Source: GCA-2720865 sp047630275
GTDB lineage: Bacteria; Bdellovibrionota; Bacteriovoracia; Bacteriovoracales; Bacteriovoracaceae
Direction of reading: 5' to 3'
Length of the DNA: 64,000 nucleotides
NCBI GenBank assembly: GCA_047630275.1
Contig: JBLHVN010000001.1
Coordinates: 744,001 to 808,000 of the forward strand
This document shows positions 10,201 to 17,990 of the stretch, piece after piece. The notes under the pieces were generated by a model. It searched no databases. It was not told the DNA's origin and saw nothing but the letters and a program-made list of their open reading frames with translations. The position numbers were made by a program, and so were the translations under genes. Numbering within the stretch: the stretch's first letter is position 1; each line of letters begins with the position of its first letter.

Positions 10201-10847
10201 AAAAGGCTTTAATGGGGATCTTCGTTAGTGGGCATCCTCTCGATCGATTCAAAGATGTGATCAAGCAGCTCTCTTCTATGGAAATTTCTACCCTTATGGA
10301 TATGACAGGATCTGATAAGCGAGAGGTCACTCTTGCTGGGATGATTACGGGTAGGAAAAATATTCTGACCAAGAAAGGCGATAAAATGTGCTTTGCGACG
10401 TTTGAGGACTTAAGCGGAAAGCTCGAGTGCATCGTGTTTCCGAGAACTTTTGCCGAGTATGAAGAGATCCTTTCATCTGATGAACCACTTGTCATGAAAG
10501 GCTTTAGTAACCTCAATGAAGAGCCTAGGAAATTTTTTCCGGAGAAGATCTTAAAACTTCGGGATCAGGCTGAGGATAGGGTTACTGGAGTAAGAATTAA
10601 TGTTAAAATAGATGAGCTTAACCAAAAGAGGTTAGAGCGTTTTAAACAGGTACTTCTAAGCTATAGAGGAACTGTTCCTTTGGATGTGATCTTTGAATCC
10701 GAAGAAGGAAAAGCTCGCTTACCTCTAGGGCAAGAATTCTTGGTTAACCCGACGCCGCAAATGGCCGCTAAGGTTAACGAAGTGTTTCAATCTAACAGCG
10801 TCAAGTTTATTGTCGATGGAAGAATTGAAGAAGTGAATTTTAATTAA
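7251..10847 (+). CDS. dnaE: DNA polymerase III alpha subunit
   Basis: Replicative polymerase, 1198 residues, a normal DnaE length. The N-terminal PHP domain keeps its metal-binding pattern (FVHLHLHTQYSLLDG, QTDHGNMFGA, ATNDAHYM), unlike the degenerate PHP of E. coli, so an active PHP nuclease is possible. The palm carries GPGRGSGAGS and the catalytic acidic motif MPDFDVDFC. Further on come the fingers (AALYRPGPL-type: INALYRPGPLNSG) and the helix-hairpin-helix region. GQVSLFG near residue 945 fits an internal beta-clamp-binding motif. The C-terminal OB domain runs at about 1000-1080. AGAGAGA precedes the ATG. The gene heads a tight plus-strand series of genes. Confidence 0.97.
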   Translation: MTEITSIRESQPDSFVHLHLHTQYSLLDGAIRLPDLIERATELGVPAIAQTDHGNMFGAIDFYKRCKSAGIKPILGSEIYFTPGSRFDRKAAKRNKSVSSQDEEESSRQIHHLILLAKNNTGYQNLCKLLSHAYLEGFYYKPRADLDLLKEYGEGLICTTACLKGEVGYNFFTGQDERAVKAVTKLHDLFGDDFYLEIQENGIPEQKIVNEKVIAYAKENNINIVATNDAHYMTPEDATAQEVLLCVQTGKTYADENRMRMTSREFYFKTPEEMREAFSHIPEACDNTLVIADKCNVELNWTDEDGNQIYHLPDFPIETDETTDDYFRRLSLEGLEERFAGPQFAKIRLEENWETDKQNYYDRLTEEVEMIIKMGFPGYFLIVGDFIKWSKDNGIPVGPGRGSGAGSLVAYSLGITNINPLPYNLLFERFINPERISMPDFDVDFCQFGRPKVIEYVTKKYGEDNVGQIITFGKLQAKAVIKDVSRVFGLSFSESDVLSKLIPDELGISLGKALEMEPKFGELMETDPKIRQIITIALRLEGLYRHAGIHAAGVIITNKPLVEYCPLFKGSKGEKVVQFDKDFSEDIGLVKFDFLGLKTLTVIDHAAKFIQRDHDADFDIEEIDIEDSKVYDYISDGNSIGVFQLESSGMIDLCKRIKPGTLDDITAINALYRPGPLNSGMVDDFIDIKHKRKTESYPFPELEPVLKDTYGVIVYQEQVMKIAQVLAGYSLGQADILRKAMGKKKISLIEEHRAIFLKGADERGFDQKKADELYQLMANFAEYGFNKSHAVAYALIAYQTAFLKHYYPACFFAALLSTELSNVDKVTAYINDAKNYDIEVLPPDVNESLWLFNVVGKNIRFGLGAVKNVGESAVGSLIAEREKNGEFKGFIDFCQRVDLKVINKRMIESLIKVGGFDGCERMNRKTLLESMELIIAYAQKKQEEKALGQVSLFGVEESDPSTTMERLDIQEIADFDDREKLGYEKALMGIFVSGHPLDRFKDVIKQLSSMEISTLMDMTGSDKREVTLAGMITGRKNILTKKGDKMCFATFEDLSGKLECIVFPRTFAEYEEILSSDEPLVMKGFSNLNEEPRKFFPEKILKLRDQAEDRVTGVRINVKIDELNQKRLERFKQVLLSYRGTVPLDVIFESEEGKARLPLGQEFLVNPTPQMAAKVNEVFQSNSVKFIVDGRIEEVNFN

Positions 10848-10875
10848 TTAGAATCAGGCTCTAAGGAAGGATGTC

Positions 10876-12285
10876 ATGATAAGAAAAAGTTTATTACTTT
10901 TAATATGCTGCTTTTTCAGTACTTATATTTTTGCTGAAAGCAATTCAAGTATTGATGGGGAAGGTCGTTTTTATGCAAAAGATGATGATTCTCTCAGCTT
11001 CATAAAGTCTCAATTACTCCACTCAGCTTTTAGTGACGTTATCACAAAAGAACTTAAGTTTTTAGGTCTTGATGCGGCTCAGTTTTGGAAAAGTTATGAT
11101 GAGAAGTTTGAGGCTTACTTTTCTCCCATCAAGGAACAATTGCAAAAAAAGTATGGCATGGATGAAAAACCAAATTTAGATGCAAAGAAGAAGTTCAATC
11201 AGCAGCATAGATTGAAAAGACTTGGGTTAAAAGGAAAGTACGGACGTTTAGACAGAGCAGTTACGAGCTACTCGATTAAGAAGATGACCAGATCTCCTCA
11301 GATTCCAAACTCTAGGTATATCAATCTTAGTGCCAAGGTAGATAGAAAACTTCTTAAGAAGATCTACTTTCAAATGATTTCAGATAGAGACGCAAAAGAG
11401 ATTAAGACAATCTACGTCTCTACGAACTTTGATATTCATGATCTTAACTGGAGCGAAGTCGGGGTAGAGCTTGAAAAGGATTTTACGACTGTTATTAGAG
11501 ATCATTGGAAGAAGTGGCTCTCTGAGAACTTGAAGACTCGTTTTGGGCAAATAGAATTAACAGACCCTTCAGTGGATAAAGAATTAGAAGGCTACTTAAA
11601 AGCCCCTAAAGAAGCTGCTGTCACGACCACGGCTGAGGAAGCTGTAGACCCTCTTCCCTTTAATGAATTTAATGATGGGCTTTGGTTAAAAGTAAATATC
11701 AATCTTTCAAAGGTCAGTGAAGACATGCTGATGATGACCAGAGTCTACCGCTTATCAGGGGACTTTATCTTAGTAGACTTAAACACTGGTGAAATTGTTC
11801 ATAGCTTTGACCTTCCTATCCTTACTAATAAATACAGTTTTGAGAAAACAGCCCAGCTCTCAACAAATATTGCGACTTGGATTTATAGAACAGCTTCTTC
11901 AGAATTTACAAGTTTTGACGAGAAGATCGCCGCAATCCCTGTTCAAAAGAAGTCAGTAGATTTAATGATCTCCGGAGCTGAAACATTCTTAGACTTCGAT
12001 AAAGTAAGCGATATGCTGGCCATTAAAGGAGCAAGCCAACGCTTCTCTGCCAAATTGATTACCTATGAAGGAAAGAAAGGAAAACTTAGACTCAAGTACA
12101 CAGGAGATAAAGAAAGCCTCCTTGCCACTTTAGCTGGTTTAACTGAGTCGAAGATAGATGAAGGTCGATTTCTTTCTAAGGCCCCAGATGAAAGCCCATT
12201 TAGCTTTGTTCTTATAAGCGAAGTACCTCCTGCACTTGAAGATATAAAATCTAAGGATATGAAAAATGAAAAAGTATCTCAGTAG
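10876..12285 (+). CDS. secreted protein of unknown family
   Basis: 469 residues with a signal peptide (about residues 1-20, ending IFAES) and therefore periplasmic or surface-located. It is mixed in composition, with a Lys-rich region at about 90-130 and a short Ala/Thr/Glu linker near 248-260 (EAAVTTTAEEAVDP). No catalytic motif is recognised. AAGGAAGG precedes the ATG, 28 bases after dnaE. Its last 20 bases overlap the start of the next gene, a CsgG/FlgT-like lipoprotein, so the two products probably act together at the envelope. One possibility is assembly of an envelope structure, but that comes only from the neighbour. Confidence 0.75.
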   Translation: MIRKSLLLLICCFFSTYIFAESNSSIDGEGRFYAKDDDSLSFIKSQLLHSAFSDVITKELKFLGLDAAQFWKSYDEKFEAYFSPIKEQLQKKYGMDEKPNLDAKKKFNQQHRLKRLGLKGKYGRLDRAVTSYSIKKMTRSPQIPNSRYINLSAKVDRKLLKKIYFQMISDRDAKEIKTIYVSTNFDIHDLNWSEVGVELEKDFTTVIRDHWKKWLSENLKTRFGQIELTDPSVDKELEGYLKAPKEAAVTTTAEEAVDPLPFNEFNDGLWLKVNINLSKVSEDMLMMTRVYRLSGDFILVDLNTGEIVHSFDLPILTNKYSFEKTAQLSTNIATWIYRTASSEFTSFDEKIAAIPVQKKSVDLMISGAETFLDFDKVSDMLAIKGASQRFSAKLITYEGKKGKLRLKYTGDKESLLATLAGLTESKIDEGRFLSKAPDESPFSFVLISEVPPALEDIKSKDMKNEKVSQ

Positions 12286-13207
12286 CACTGGACCGCTCTC
12301 AGTTCTTATTGTTTTAATTCTTGCCTTCACTTCTTGTTCAAACGAAGTGATTAAAAGAACTCAACAAGGAAAAAGGCCAAGAGCAAAAGCCAGAAAATAC
12401 TTTAGTGGCGTTAAAAAGAAGGTGGCCCTTCTTAACTTCTTTAACGAAGCTCCTTATGGAGGAGAAGACCTCGGAATCACCGCTACAGAAGAACTAAGAA
12501 AAGAACTTTCTCGTACTGGTGAATTTATTATCGACCCTATGGCACGTAAGCTCTTTGGAAGCTCTAAAGAAATCTACGCAGGTGGAGGAGTTAAACTTGT
12601 TCAACTTGCTAGAAAAGCAAAAGTGAGCGGAGTTAATTTTGTTATCTTTGGAAGGATCACTCACGCACGTATTAGAGAGAAGATCGACGAGATTGGTGTT
12701 GTTAAAGAGACTAAGTCTTATACTGAAGCAAAAGTTGAGATAAGAATATTTGATGTTAATTCAAATAAAGAAATCTATACAGAAACCTTAAGAGGTTATG
12801 CTGATGATGCTTCATTCAGATTCTTTTCACAAAAAAGAGAAGAGCGCCTTACTTATCGGCAAGAACTTTTAAGGTATGCCATTAGAGTGGCTACGAGGAA
12901 ATCAGTTCCTCGGATCTTAAATATTTCAGCGAAACTCGATTGGGTGGGAAGAGTGGCTAAGATCATTGGCAATAGAATCTATGTTAATGCTGGACGACGA
13001 AGTGGAATCCAAATTAGTGATATTTTAAAAGTAATTACTGAAGGACAAGAAATCTACGATCCTGAAACGGGTGCTTTGATTGGAGTCTCAAAAGGCGAAA
13101 TTAAAGGAACAGTTGAGATCATCGATTACTTTGGACCAGATGGGGCGATAGCTATCCTTCATTCTGGAGGTTCAGTACTGGAAGGGGATTTTGTCCAACT
13201 TTATTAG
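12266..13207 (+). CDS. CsgG/FlgT-like lipoprotein
   Basis: 313 residues. A lipoprotein signal ends at Cys24 (ILAFTSCSNE). From about residue 50, KKKVALLNFFNEAPYGGEDLG followed by an alpha/beta region (SGVNFVIFGRITHARI) resembles the CsgG-type nucleotide-binding-like fold of curli secretion lipoproteins and of the flagellar protein FlgT. The last 85 residues (GRVAKIIGNRIYVNAGRRSG to GDFVQLY) match the beta-barrel FlgT C-terminal type domain, in which a glycine-rich turn precedes a D-I-L strand. It overlaps its upstream neighbour by 20 bases and pyrD by 17, so it is translationally coupled. It may support a flagellar or export structure in the outer membrane. Confidence 0.75.
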   Translation: MKKYLSSTGPLSVLIVLILAFTSCSNEVIKRTQQGKRPRAKARKYFSGVKKKVALLNFFNEAPYGGEDLGITATEELRKELSRTGEFIIDPMARKLFGSSKEIYAGGGVKLVQLARKAKVSGVNFVIFGRITHARIREKIDEIGVVKETKSYTEAKVEIRIFDVNSNKEIYTETLRGYADDASFRFFSQKREERLTYRQELLRYAIRVATRKSVPRILNISAKLDWVGRVAKIIGNRIYVNAGRRSGIQISDILKVITEGQEIYDPETGALIGVSKGEIKGTVEIIDYFGPDGAIAILHSGGSVLEGDFVQLY

Positions 13208-14267
13208 CCAAGCCTCTTATAAGCTTTTTAAAACAGCTGCCTTTCAGCTGGACCCTGAGTTTGTTCACGAGCATTCAATGGAGTTTCTCTCTAAATTCCC
13301 AGGCCTCTCCTCAAAGATCTTTGGGGAGAATGAATTAGGAAGAAGATACACTCTCGATATTGGTGGAAACTCTTGGCCGTTTCCCATAGGTCTTGCTGCT
13401 GGGCTTGATAAGAATGCCATGGCCATTAACTTCTTTAGTAAGCTTCCTCTTGGATCTGTCGAGGTAGGAACGGTCACCCCAAAACCTCAAGCTGGGAATG
13501 ATAAGCCTAGGCTCTTTCGTTATGTAGAAGAAGAGAGTCTTCGAAACCGTATGGGCTTTAATAATGATGGGGCTGATGCCTTATTAGAAAGAATCAAAAG
13601 ATCAGATAAGAATGGAAGAGTCCTTGGTGTGAACCTAGGTAAAAATAAGACTACCCCCGCTGATAAGGCATGTGACGATTACGCCACTCTTTATAAAAAA
13701 TTTGCCTCAGACTGTGATTACCTAGTTATCAACGTAAGTTCTCCTAATACCCCTGGTCTGAGAGACCTTCAGGGAGAAGAAGAGATGGACCGCATCTTTG
13801 ATGCCATAGCTCCTCTTAGGTCTGAAAAGCCCAGACCACTTTATTTAAAGATAGCTCCAGATCTTTCAGACGAAGGGATTTTAAGCCTTGTAGAAATAAG
13901 CAAGAAGCATGACTTAACCGGCTTGATTGCTACGAATACAACTATCATGGAAGAGAGGGGACCCGGTGGTATTTCTGGGAAGCTCCTCGCTAAAAAGAGT
14001 AGGGAAGTTAGGTTCAAAATTCTAGAAGCCTTAAAAGAAACACCAGGTATTGATCTTATTGGCGTGGGAGGAGTCTCTTCTTCTCAAGACCTCTTTGATT
14101 TTTGGAAAGCAGGCGGGAACTTAATGCAGGTTTATTCAGCCTTTATCTTTCAAGGCCCAGCGCTTCTTCAAAATATCTTTCAAGATGTTGAAAAGCTTCT
14201 TCAGAAAAATGATATAGAAAGCCTGTCTCAGTTATTAGAAAACAGGGAAAAGATAGATTGGCTCTAA
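13191..14267 (+). CDS. pyrD: dihydroorotate dehydrogenase (quinone), class 2
   Basis: Oxidises dihydroorotate to orotate in pyrimidine synthesis, passing electrons to quinone at the inner membrane. 358 residues. The N-terminal helical extension of the class 2 type (LFKTAAFQLDPEFVHE) is present. The FMN barrel shows IGLAAGLDKNA, GSVEVGTVTPKPQAGN, RMGFNNDG, the catalytic Ser region NVSSPNTPGLRDLQ, and the phosphate-binding LIGVGGVSS and YSAFIFQGP. The start is a TTG at 13191, inside the end of the previous gene and preceded by GAAGGGGA; no ATG fits. The non-ATG start and 17-base overlap imply coupling. Confidence 0.95.
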   Translation: MSNFISQASYKLFKTAAFQLDPEFVHEHSMEFLSKFPGLSSKIFGENELGRRYTLDIGGNSWPFPIGLAAGLDKNAMAINFFSKLPLGSVEVGTVTPKPQAGNDKPRLFRYVEEESLRNRMGFNNDGADALLERIKRSDKNGRVLGVNLGKNKTTPADKACDDYATLYKKFASDCDYLVINVSSPNTPGLRDLQGEEEMDRIFDAIAPLRSEKPRPLYLKIAPDLSDEGILSLVEISKKHDLTGLIATNTTIMEERGPGGISGKLLAKKSREVRFKILEALKETPGIDLIGVGGVSSSQDLFDFWKAGGNLMQVYSAFIFQGPALLQNIFQDVEKLLQKNDIESLSQLLENREKIDWL

Positions 14268-16216
14268 AGAAATCTGTCATCATCTTTGCTCTTAGTCTCT
14301 TCTCAGGTCTTATTTTTAACCTTTTCTTTTTTAACTTAGCATTCCTTGAAGTTCTCTCTATCTATACTTGGTTAGGAAGCTTGCTCTTAGGGAGTTTCTT
14401 TGGTTCCCTTATCTTTACTAAGATGGGTCATAAAGAGTTGATTCCTTTTGCACTACCTATCTCTCTTCTTCTATGTTCATGGCTCTCTTGGTTAATCTTG
14501 CATCTTATTCCGCTTAACCTCTCAGTACCTCTGCTCCTCATCTTTGGAGGCCTAGGCTTTTATAAACAAGACAGGGAAGAAAAGCTTTCTCAGTTAAAGT
14601 ATTTAAATGCCTTTATCATCATCTTTTGGTTAATTTTAATCTGCCTCTCTTTTCACCCTGAGATCTATTGGGGAGAAAAACCAATGGACTTTAACCTCTT
14701 TAACTTCTTTGGAAGAAACACTGAGTTTCCTCCTAACGATCCTTGGTTCTCAGGTCATAGGATGAAGTACTATTACTTTGGCTATTTTATGTTCGGTGGA
14801 ATGGGTGAGAGTTTAGGAATTAATTCAGCTATTAGTTATCATTTTTCTCTTGCCACAACTGCGGGCTCTTTTTTTCTAGCAGGATTAGCTTTGATGAAAA
14901 ATTTAGGACATAGGTACTCTAAAGCGCTTATGGGAAGTGGACTTCTCTTCTTTGGTTCAAGCCTTGGAAGCTTAAGCGCTTATTTCTTAGAAGGTAAACG
15001 AGGATACTTAGCCTTTTGGGGAGCAACTAGAGTCTTTAAGAACCATTGGTTCTCTGAATTTCCTTCTTGGTCCTTTCTTTTTGCAGATCTTCATCCTCAT
15101 GTCATGAGCTATCCTTTTGCTCTCTTTGGCTTTGTTATCCTTCATAAGATTGTTTCGGAGGATAAACGTGAGTACTCCTTCTTGGAATGCTTTATCTTTG
15201 GCTTCTCACTCTTCTCTCTCCTAGTGATCAATAGTTGGGATATCATCTTCTTAACATTTTTGTTTCTGCCTCTCTTTTTAGTTAATTATAAAAAGACTTT
15301 CTTAAATAAATCTTTTTATTACTCAATCCTCTTTGGAATCGGTGCTTGGGGTATATCGCTCCTTAGCCTTTTAGGTAGAGGAGGGAATTCAGTGATAAGA
15401 GTCTTTGATGGAGAGTCTAATTCTCTTTTGAACTACTTCTCCCATCAAGGAGCATGGTGGATCTTAGGAGCCTTTTTATTGATTAAAAACAAAGAGAAGA
15501 TATCAAAGAACCTAATCATCTTTGGACTAAGTTACGTAGGGCTTCTTATCTTCACGGAGAATATAGTCTTTCTCGATAGGATGAACACAATCTTTAAGTT
15601 CGGAAACCAGCTCTTTATCTTGGCCGGTTGCTTCTGCCTTCTTCTTTATAAAGAAACTAAATATGCAAATACCATCCTATCCCTTGGATTAGCTTTCTTT
15701 GTTTCTGTCTTTTTCTTTAATCAATTTAATATCAACCACTACGATCCTTTTGGATCTACAAGACCAACCTTAGATGGAAGTTATTATCTAAGAAAGACCG
15801 CTAATGAAGATAGGTTATTTATTGATTATATAAATGAAAATATAAAGGGAACCCCCTTATTACTAGAGTCCTACGGAAAGAGTTTTGAAAATAACCGCGC
15901 CAGAATTAGCATGCATACGGGATTGCCAACTTACTTAGGCTGGGAAGGGCATGTGATCATAAGAGGAGCTGACGCACGGGCAACACTTAGAAGGAAAAAA
16001 GAGATTGACGCAGCCTATAGCTCCACAGACCCGATAAAGACTTACGAGTGGTTAGTTAAAACTGGAATAAAATACTTGGTCGTCGGCGGGGCAGAACATG
16101 TTAAGTACGAAGAAAAAGGAATCGCAAAGTTCAATCAATACATTGATTTATTTACGCCTGTGATTCAAACTAGAAGAGGAAATAAGATATTCGGACTTTA
16201 TAAAGTAGGAAAGTGA
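14258..16216 (+). CDS. DUF2298 (YYY) polytopic membrane protein
   Basis: 652 residues with about a dozen hydrophobic segments. Near residue 150 it has PMDFNLFNFFGRNTEFPP, DPWFSGHRMKYYYFGYFMFG and later FADLHPHVMSYPFALFG, the signature of the DUF2298 (Chlor_Arch_YYY) family, which resembles GT-C type glycosyltransferases. The C-terminal 150 residues (from about 500) look soluble and periplasmic. It probably acts on a lipid-linked or surface sugar, but the substrate is unknown. The start is TTG at 14258, overlapping the pyrD stop by 10 bases, with AGGGAAAAGAT upstream; the product begins MALKKSVIIF. It is coupled at both ends. Confidence 0.85.
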   Translation: MALKKSVIIFALSLFSGLIFNLFFFNLAFLEVLSIYTWLGSLLLGSFFGSLIFTKMGHKELIPFALPISLLLCSWLSWLILHLIPLNLSVPLLLIFGGLGFYKQDREEKLSQLKYLNAFIIIFWLILICLSFHPEIYWGEKPMDFNLFNFFGRNTEFPPNDPWFSGHRMKYYYFGYFMFGGMGESLGINSAISYHFSLATTAGSFFLAGLALMKNLGHRYSKALMGSGLLFFGSSLGSLSAYFLEGKRGYLAFWGATRVFKNHWFSEFPSWSFLFADLHPHVMSYPFALFGFVILHKIVSEDKREYSFLECFIFGFSLFSLLVINSWDIIFLTFLFLPLFLVNYKKTFLNKSFYYSILFGIGAWGISLLSLLGRGGNSVIRVFDGESNSLLNYFSHQGAWWILGAFLLIKNKEKISKNLIIFGLSYVGLLIFTENIVFLDRMNTIFKFGNQLFILAGCFCLLLYKETKYANTILSLGLAFFVSVFFFNQFNINHYDPFGSTRPTLDGSYYLRKTANEDRLFIDYINENIKGTPLLLESYGKSFENNRARISMHTGLPTYLGWEGHVIIRGADARATLRRKKEIDAAYSSTDPIKTYEWLVKTGIKYLVVGGAEHVKYEEKGIAKFNQYIDLFTPVIQTRRGNKIFGLYKVGK

Positions 16217-16863
16217 TGGCTGAAAAACAGTTCAATTTAGGAGTTAGCATTGGGGAAAATCTCAGAGAAACTCCTGAGGATACAGCAGAGATGAAGATGG
16301 GCGTTGCCTCTCTAATGATTAAAGCTGAGAAAGAAGAAGACATGGGTAAAAAAGGACTGATTCTGGCGAAGGCCGGAATCCTAAATTGTCACCTAGGACA
16401 GTTTGATCTCTCAGAAACCCTACTGACTGAATCATTTAAATTACTTAAAGATAATGACAAAAAAGCAGAGGCCTACGATGTCAGGATCAGGCTTTCAATT
16501 ACTCAAGTCTACAAAGGCAAGTACGAAGAAGCAGAAAAGGTTTTCAACGACATCATTGAAAAAGCAAACGCCAAGCAACCACCAGAGCCAGGATTAAATA
16601 AGCTAAAAGAACTCGCTCTTATAGGACTTGCTAAATCAAAGTTCGAGCAAAATATGACCCCCGCCGGAATCAGAAGCTATAATGAAGCGGCCGAGCTAAA
16701 ACTTGAAAGAGGGGATTCGGCAGGCTATTCAAAATGTAATGAGATCATTTCTATGGCAAAGAAAAAGATGGCCGAAATTACCGGAGCCGTAAGCACCGAG
16801 TCTGAGCCTGATAATTATATCGATCCACTTCTTGCAGGAACTGCTGAGGAGGATCAAGAGTGA
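16216..16863 (+). CDS. TPR-like cytoplasmic protein
   Basis: 215 residues, no signal peptide. The ATG at 16216 shares a base with the stop of the upstream gene (TGATG), which decides the start. Residues 45-170 form helical pairs typical of tetratricopeptide repeats (AGILNCHLGQFDLSETLL, VYKGKYEEAEKVFNDII, GLAKSKFEQNMTPAGIRSY), so it is probably a protein-binding scaffold. The C-terminus is acidic (AGTAEEDQE). The next gene lies on the other strand with no base between the two stop codons. Partner unknown; the adjacent DUF2298 protein is the obvious candidate by position only. Confidence 0.75.
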   Translation: MAEKQFNLGVSIGENLRETPEDTAEMKMGVASLMIKAEKEEDMGKKGLILAKAGILNCHLGQFDLSETLLTESFKLLKDNDKKAEAYDVRIRLSITQVYKGKYEEAEKVFNDIIEKANAKQPPEPGLNKLKELALIGLAKSKFEQNMTPAGIRSYNEAAELKLERGDSAGYSKCNEIISMAKKKMAEITGAVSTESEPDNYIDPLLAGTAEEDQE

Positions 16864-17778
16864 TCAGTGAGCTTCTAGGATTTCGTCAAGAGATGATGAA
16901 TAGTGAGAAGTTTCAGTAAACATTGTTTTTGAGTTGTCATTGACACCTTGCCCACCAACGATAGATCCAACAAAAAGATGCTGGGTTCCATGTAGACCGT
17001 AATCTTCTCCAAATTCACCTAAGTCGACAGTTACGACAACTGGACCACCTGAAGCTCCACCGTAGCTATAGCAATATCCTTTTTTATTTCCTGAGACTCC
17101 ACCATTAAGGCGACATTTCTCATCATATGTTAAAACTTTTCCTTTTTTTCCAAGGCCTTTATCTGCTGAGTATCCCGCCATTGTTCCAAAAGGCTTAAAT
17201 TTTTCACCAAACATTTCTTCATCAAGTAAATCTACGTAATCATACGGTGCCGAGATTAGAGGCTTGATAACTTCCTTTTTTACTGGAGAGTTTAGTTTTA
17301 CTATAGCGTAGTCTCCCGAAGACATGCTTGATTTAAGAACTTTTTCTATTGAGCGGGTAATAGTTTTTCCTGAATTTGATTGAAAGGTTACTGTATTAGC
17401 TCCAACTCGGTAGTCATTTCCACCGTAATACCAGTGATCTACGCAATGACCAGCTGTAACAGCGATGATTCCGTCTTTAGAAGGGTGGTTACTAATAATG
17501 GTTAAAGAGCACTGCTCTTTTTCTGTTGAAGACTTAGTAGACACAAGTCTGCCAACAGCTTCAAGCCATTTTGGTGAAGTTGCACCTCTTACTTTTCTAG
17601 TATCGTTAGGCATAGTTTCTGGAAAGTTTGAGCCTGAGTGCTTTACGATAGTTGAAAGAGATTGAAGTAGAGGGGAGTTTAATTCTGTAGCAAATTCTTG
17701 ACCACACAGACCTTCACAGTCATCTCCAGCGAAAACAATAGTTGAGAATAGAGCAAAAAGAATTGTTAAAGTTTTCAT
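16864..17778 (-). CDS. secreted trypsin-like serine protease
   Basis: 304 residues. A signal peptide (MKTLTILFALFSTIVFA) sends it across the inner membrane. The chymotrypsin-fold triad is visible: His111 in VTAGHCVD, Asp156 in SGDYAIVKLNSP and Ser243 in GGASGGPVVV. Cysteine pairs (21/25, 90/112, 222/236) suggest disulfides. The first 70 residues after the signal may be a propeptide. The sequence is closer to V8/trypsin-like bacterial endopeptidases than to DegP, as no PDZ domain follows. GGGGAGAAAA precedes the ATG. For a predator this would be a digestive enzyme, but that use is inferred. Confidence 0.9.
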   Translation of the reverse strand: MKTLTILFALFSTIVFAGDDCEGLCGQEFATELNSPLLQSLSTIVKHSGSNFPETMPNDTRKVRGATSPKWLEAVGRLVSTKSSTEKEQCSLTIISNHPSKDGIIAVTAGHCVDHWYYGGNDYRVGANTVTFQSNSGKTITRSIEKVLKSSMSSGDYAIVKLNSPVKKEVIKPLISAPYDYVDLLDEEMFGEKFKPFGTMAGYSADKGLGKKGKVLTYDEKCRLNGGVSGNKKGYCYSYGGASGGPVVVTVDLGEFGEDYGLHGTQHLFVGSIVGGQGVNDNSKTMFTETSHYSSSLDEILEAH

Positions 17779-17861
17779 AGCATTTTCTCCCCAGAACGTG
17801 CTTTCATTTGTTTTTCTTATATTAATGCACTATTGATGCCAAAAAATGATGAGACGTCGAA

Positions 17862-17903
17862 GCTGTAACAGCCCTTTGGTAAGGGGGATGAGGACTTACC
17901 CCC
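17862..17903. other. intergenic segment with mutually exclusive stems
   Basis: gctg/cagc (17862-17872), ccctt/aaggg (17872-17885), ggtaag/cttacc (17878-17900) and ggggg/ccccc (17883-17903) cannot all form together. The segment lies between the divergent genes 16864-17778 and 17991-20495 and may be part of a leader, an operator or a small RNA. No riboswitch class was recognised. Confidence 0.3.
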
Positions 17904-17930
17904 TATAAAGAGGGTGTTAGATACCTGACC

Positions 17931-17959
17931 TTGACTAAAAAATAGACGGTTTTTACCTT
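17931..17959 (+). promoter_or_regulatory. possible promoter of the large secreted protein gene
   Basis: TTGACT at 17931-17936, a 17-base spacer and TACCTT at 17954-17959. The -35 box is good and the -10 box weak. An inverted repeat (aagtac at 17960, gtactt at 17985) follows, ending directly at the ATG. Confidence 0.4.
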
Positions 17960-17990
17960 AAGTACGCCAAATAAAAGGCGATAAGTACTT

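Noticed and set aside
17862..17903. A c-di-GMP or other known riboswitch in the spacer
   Set aside because: The conserved bases of the classes I know are not present; only generic stems are seen.
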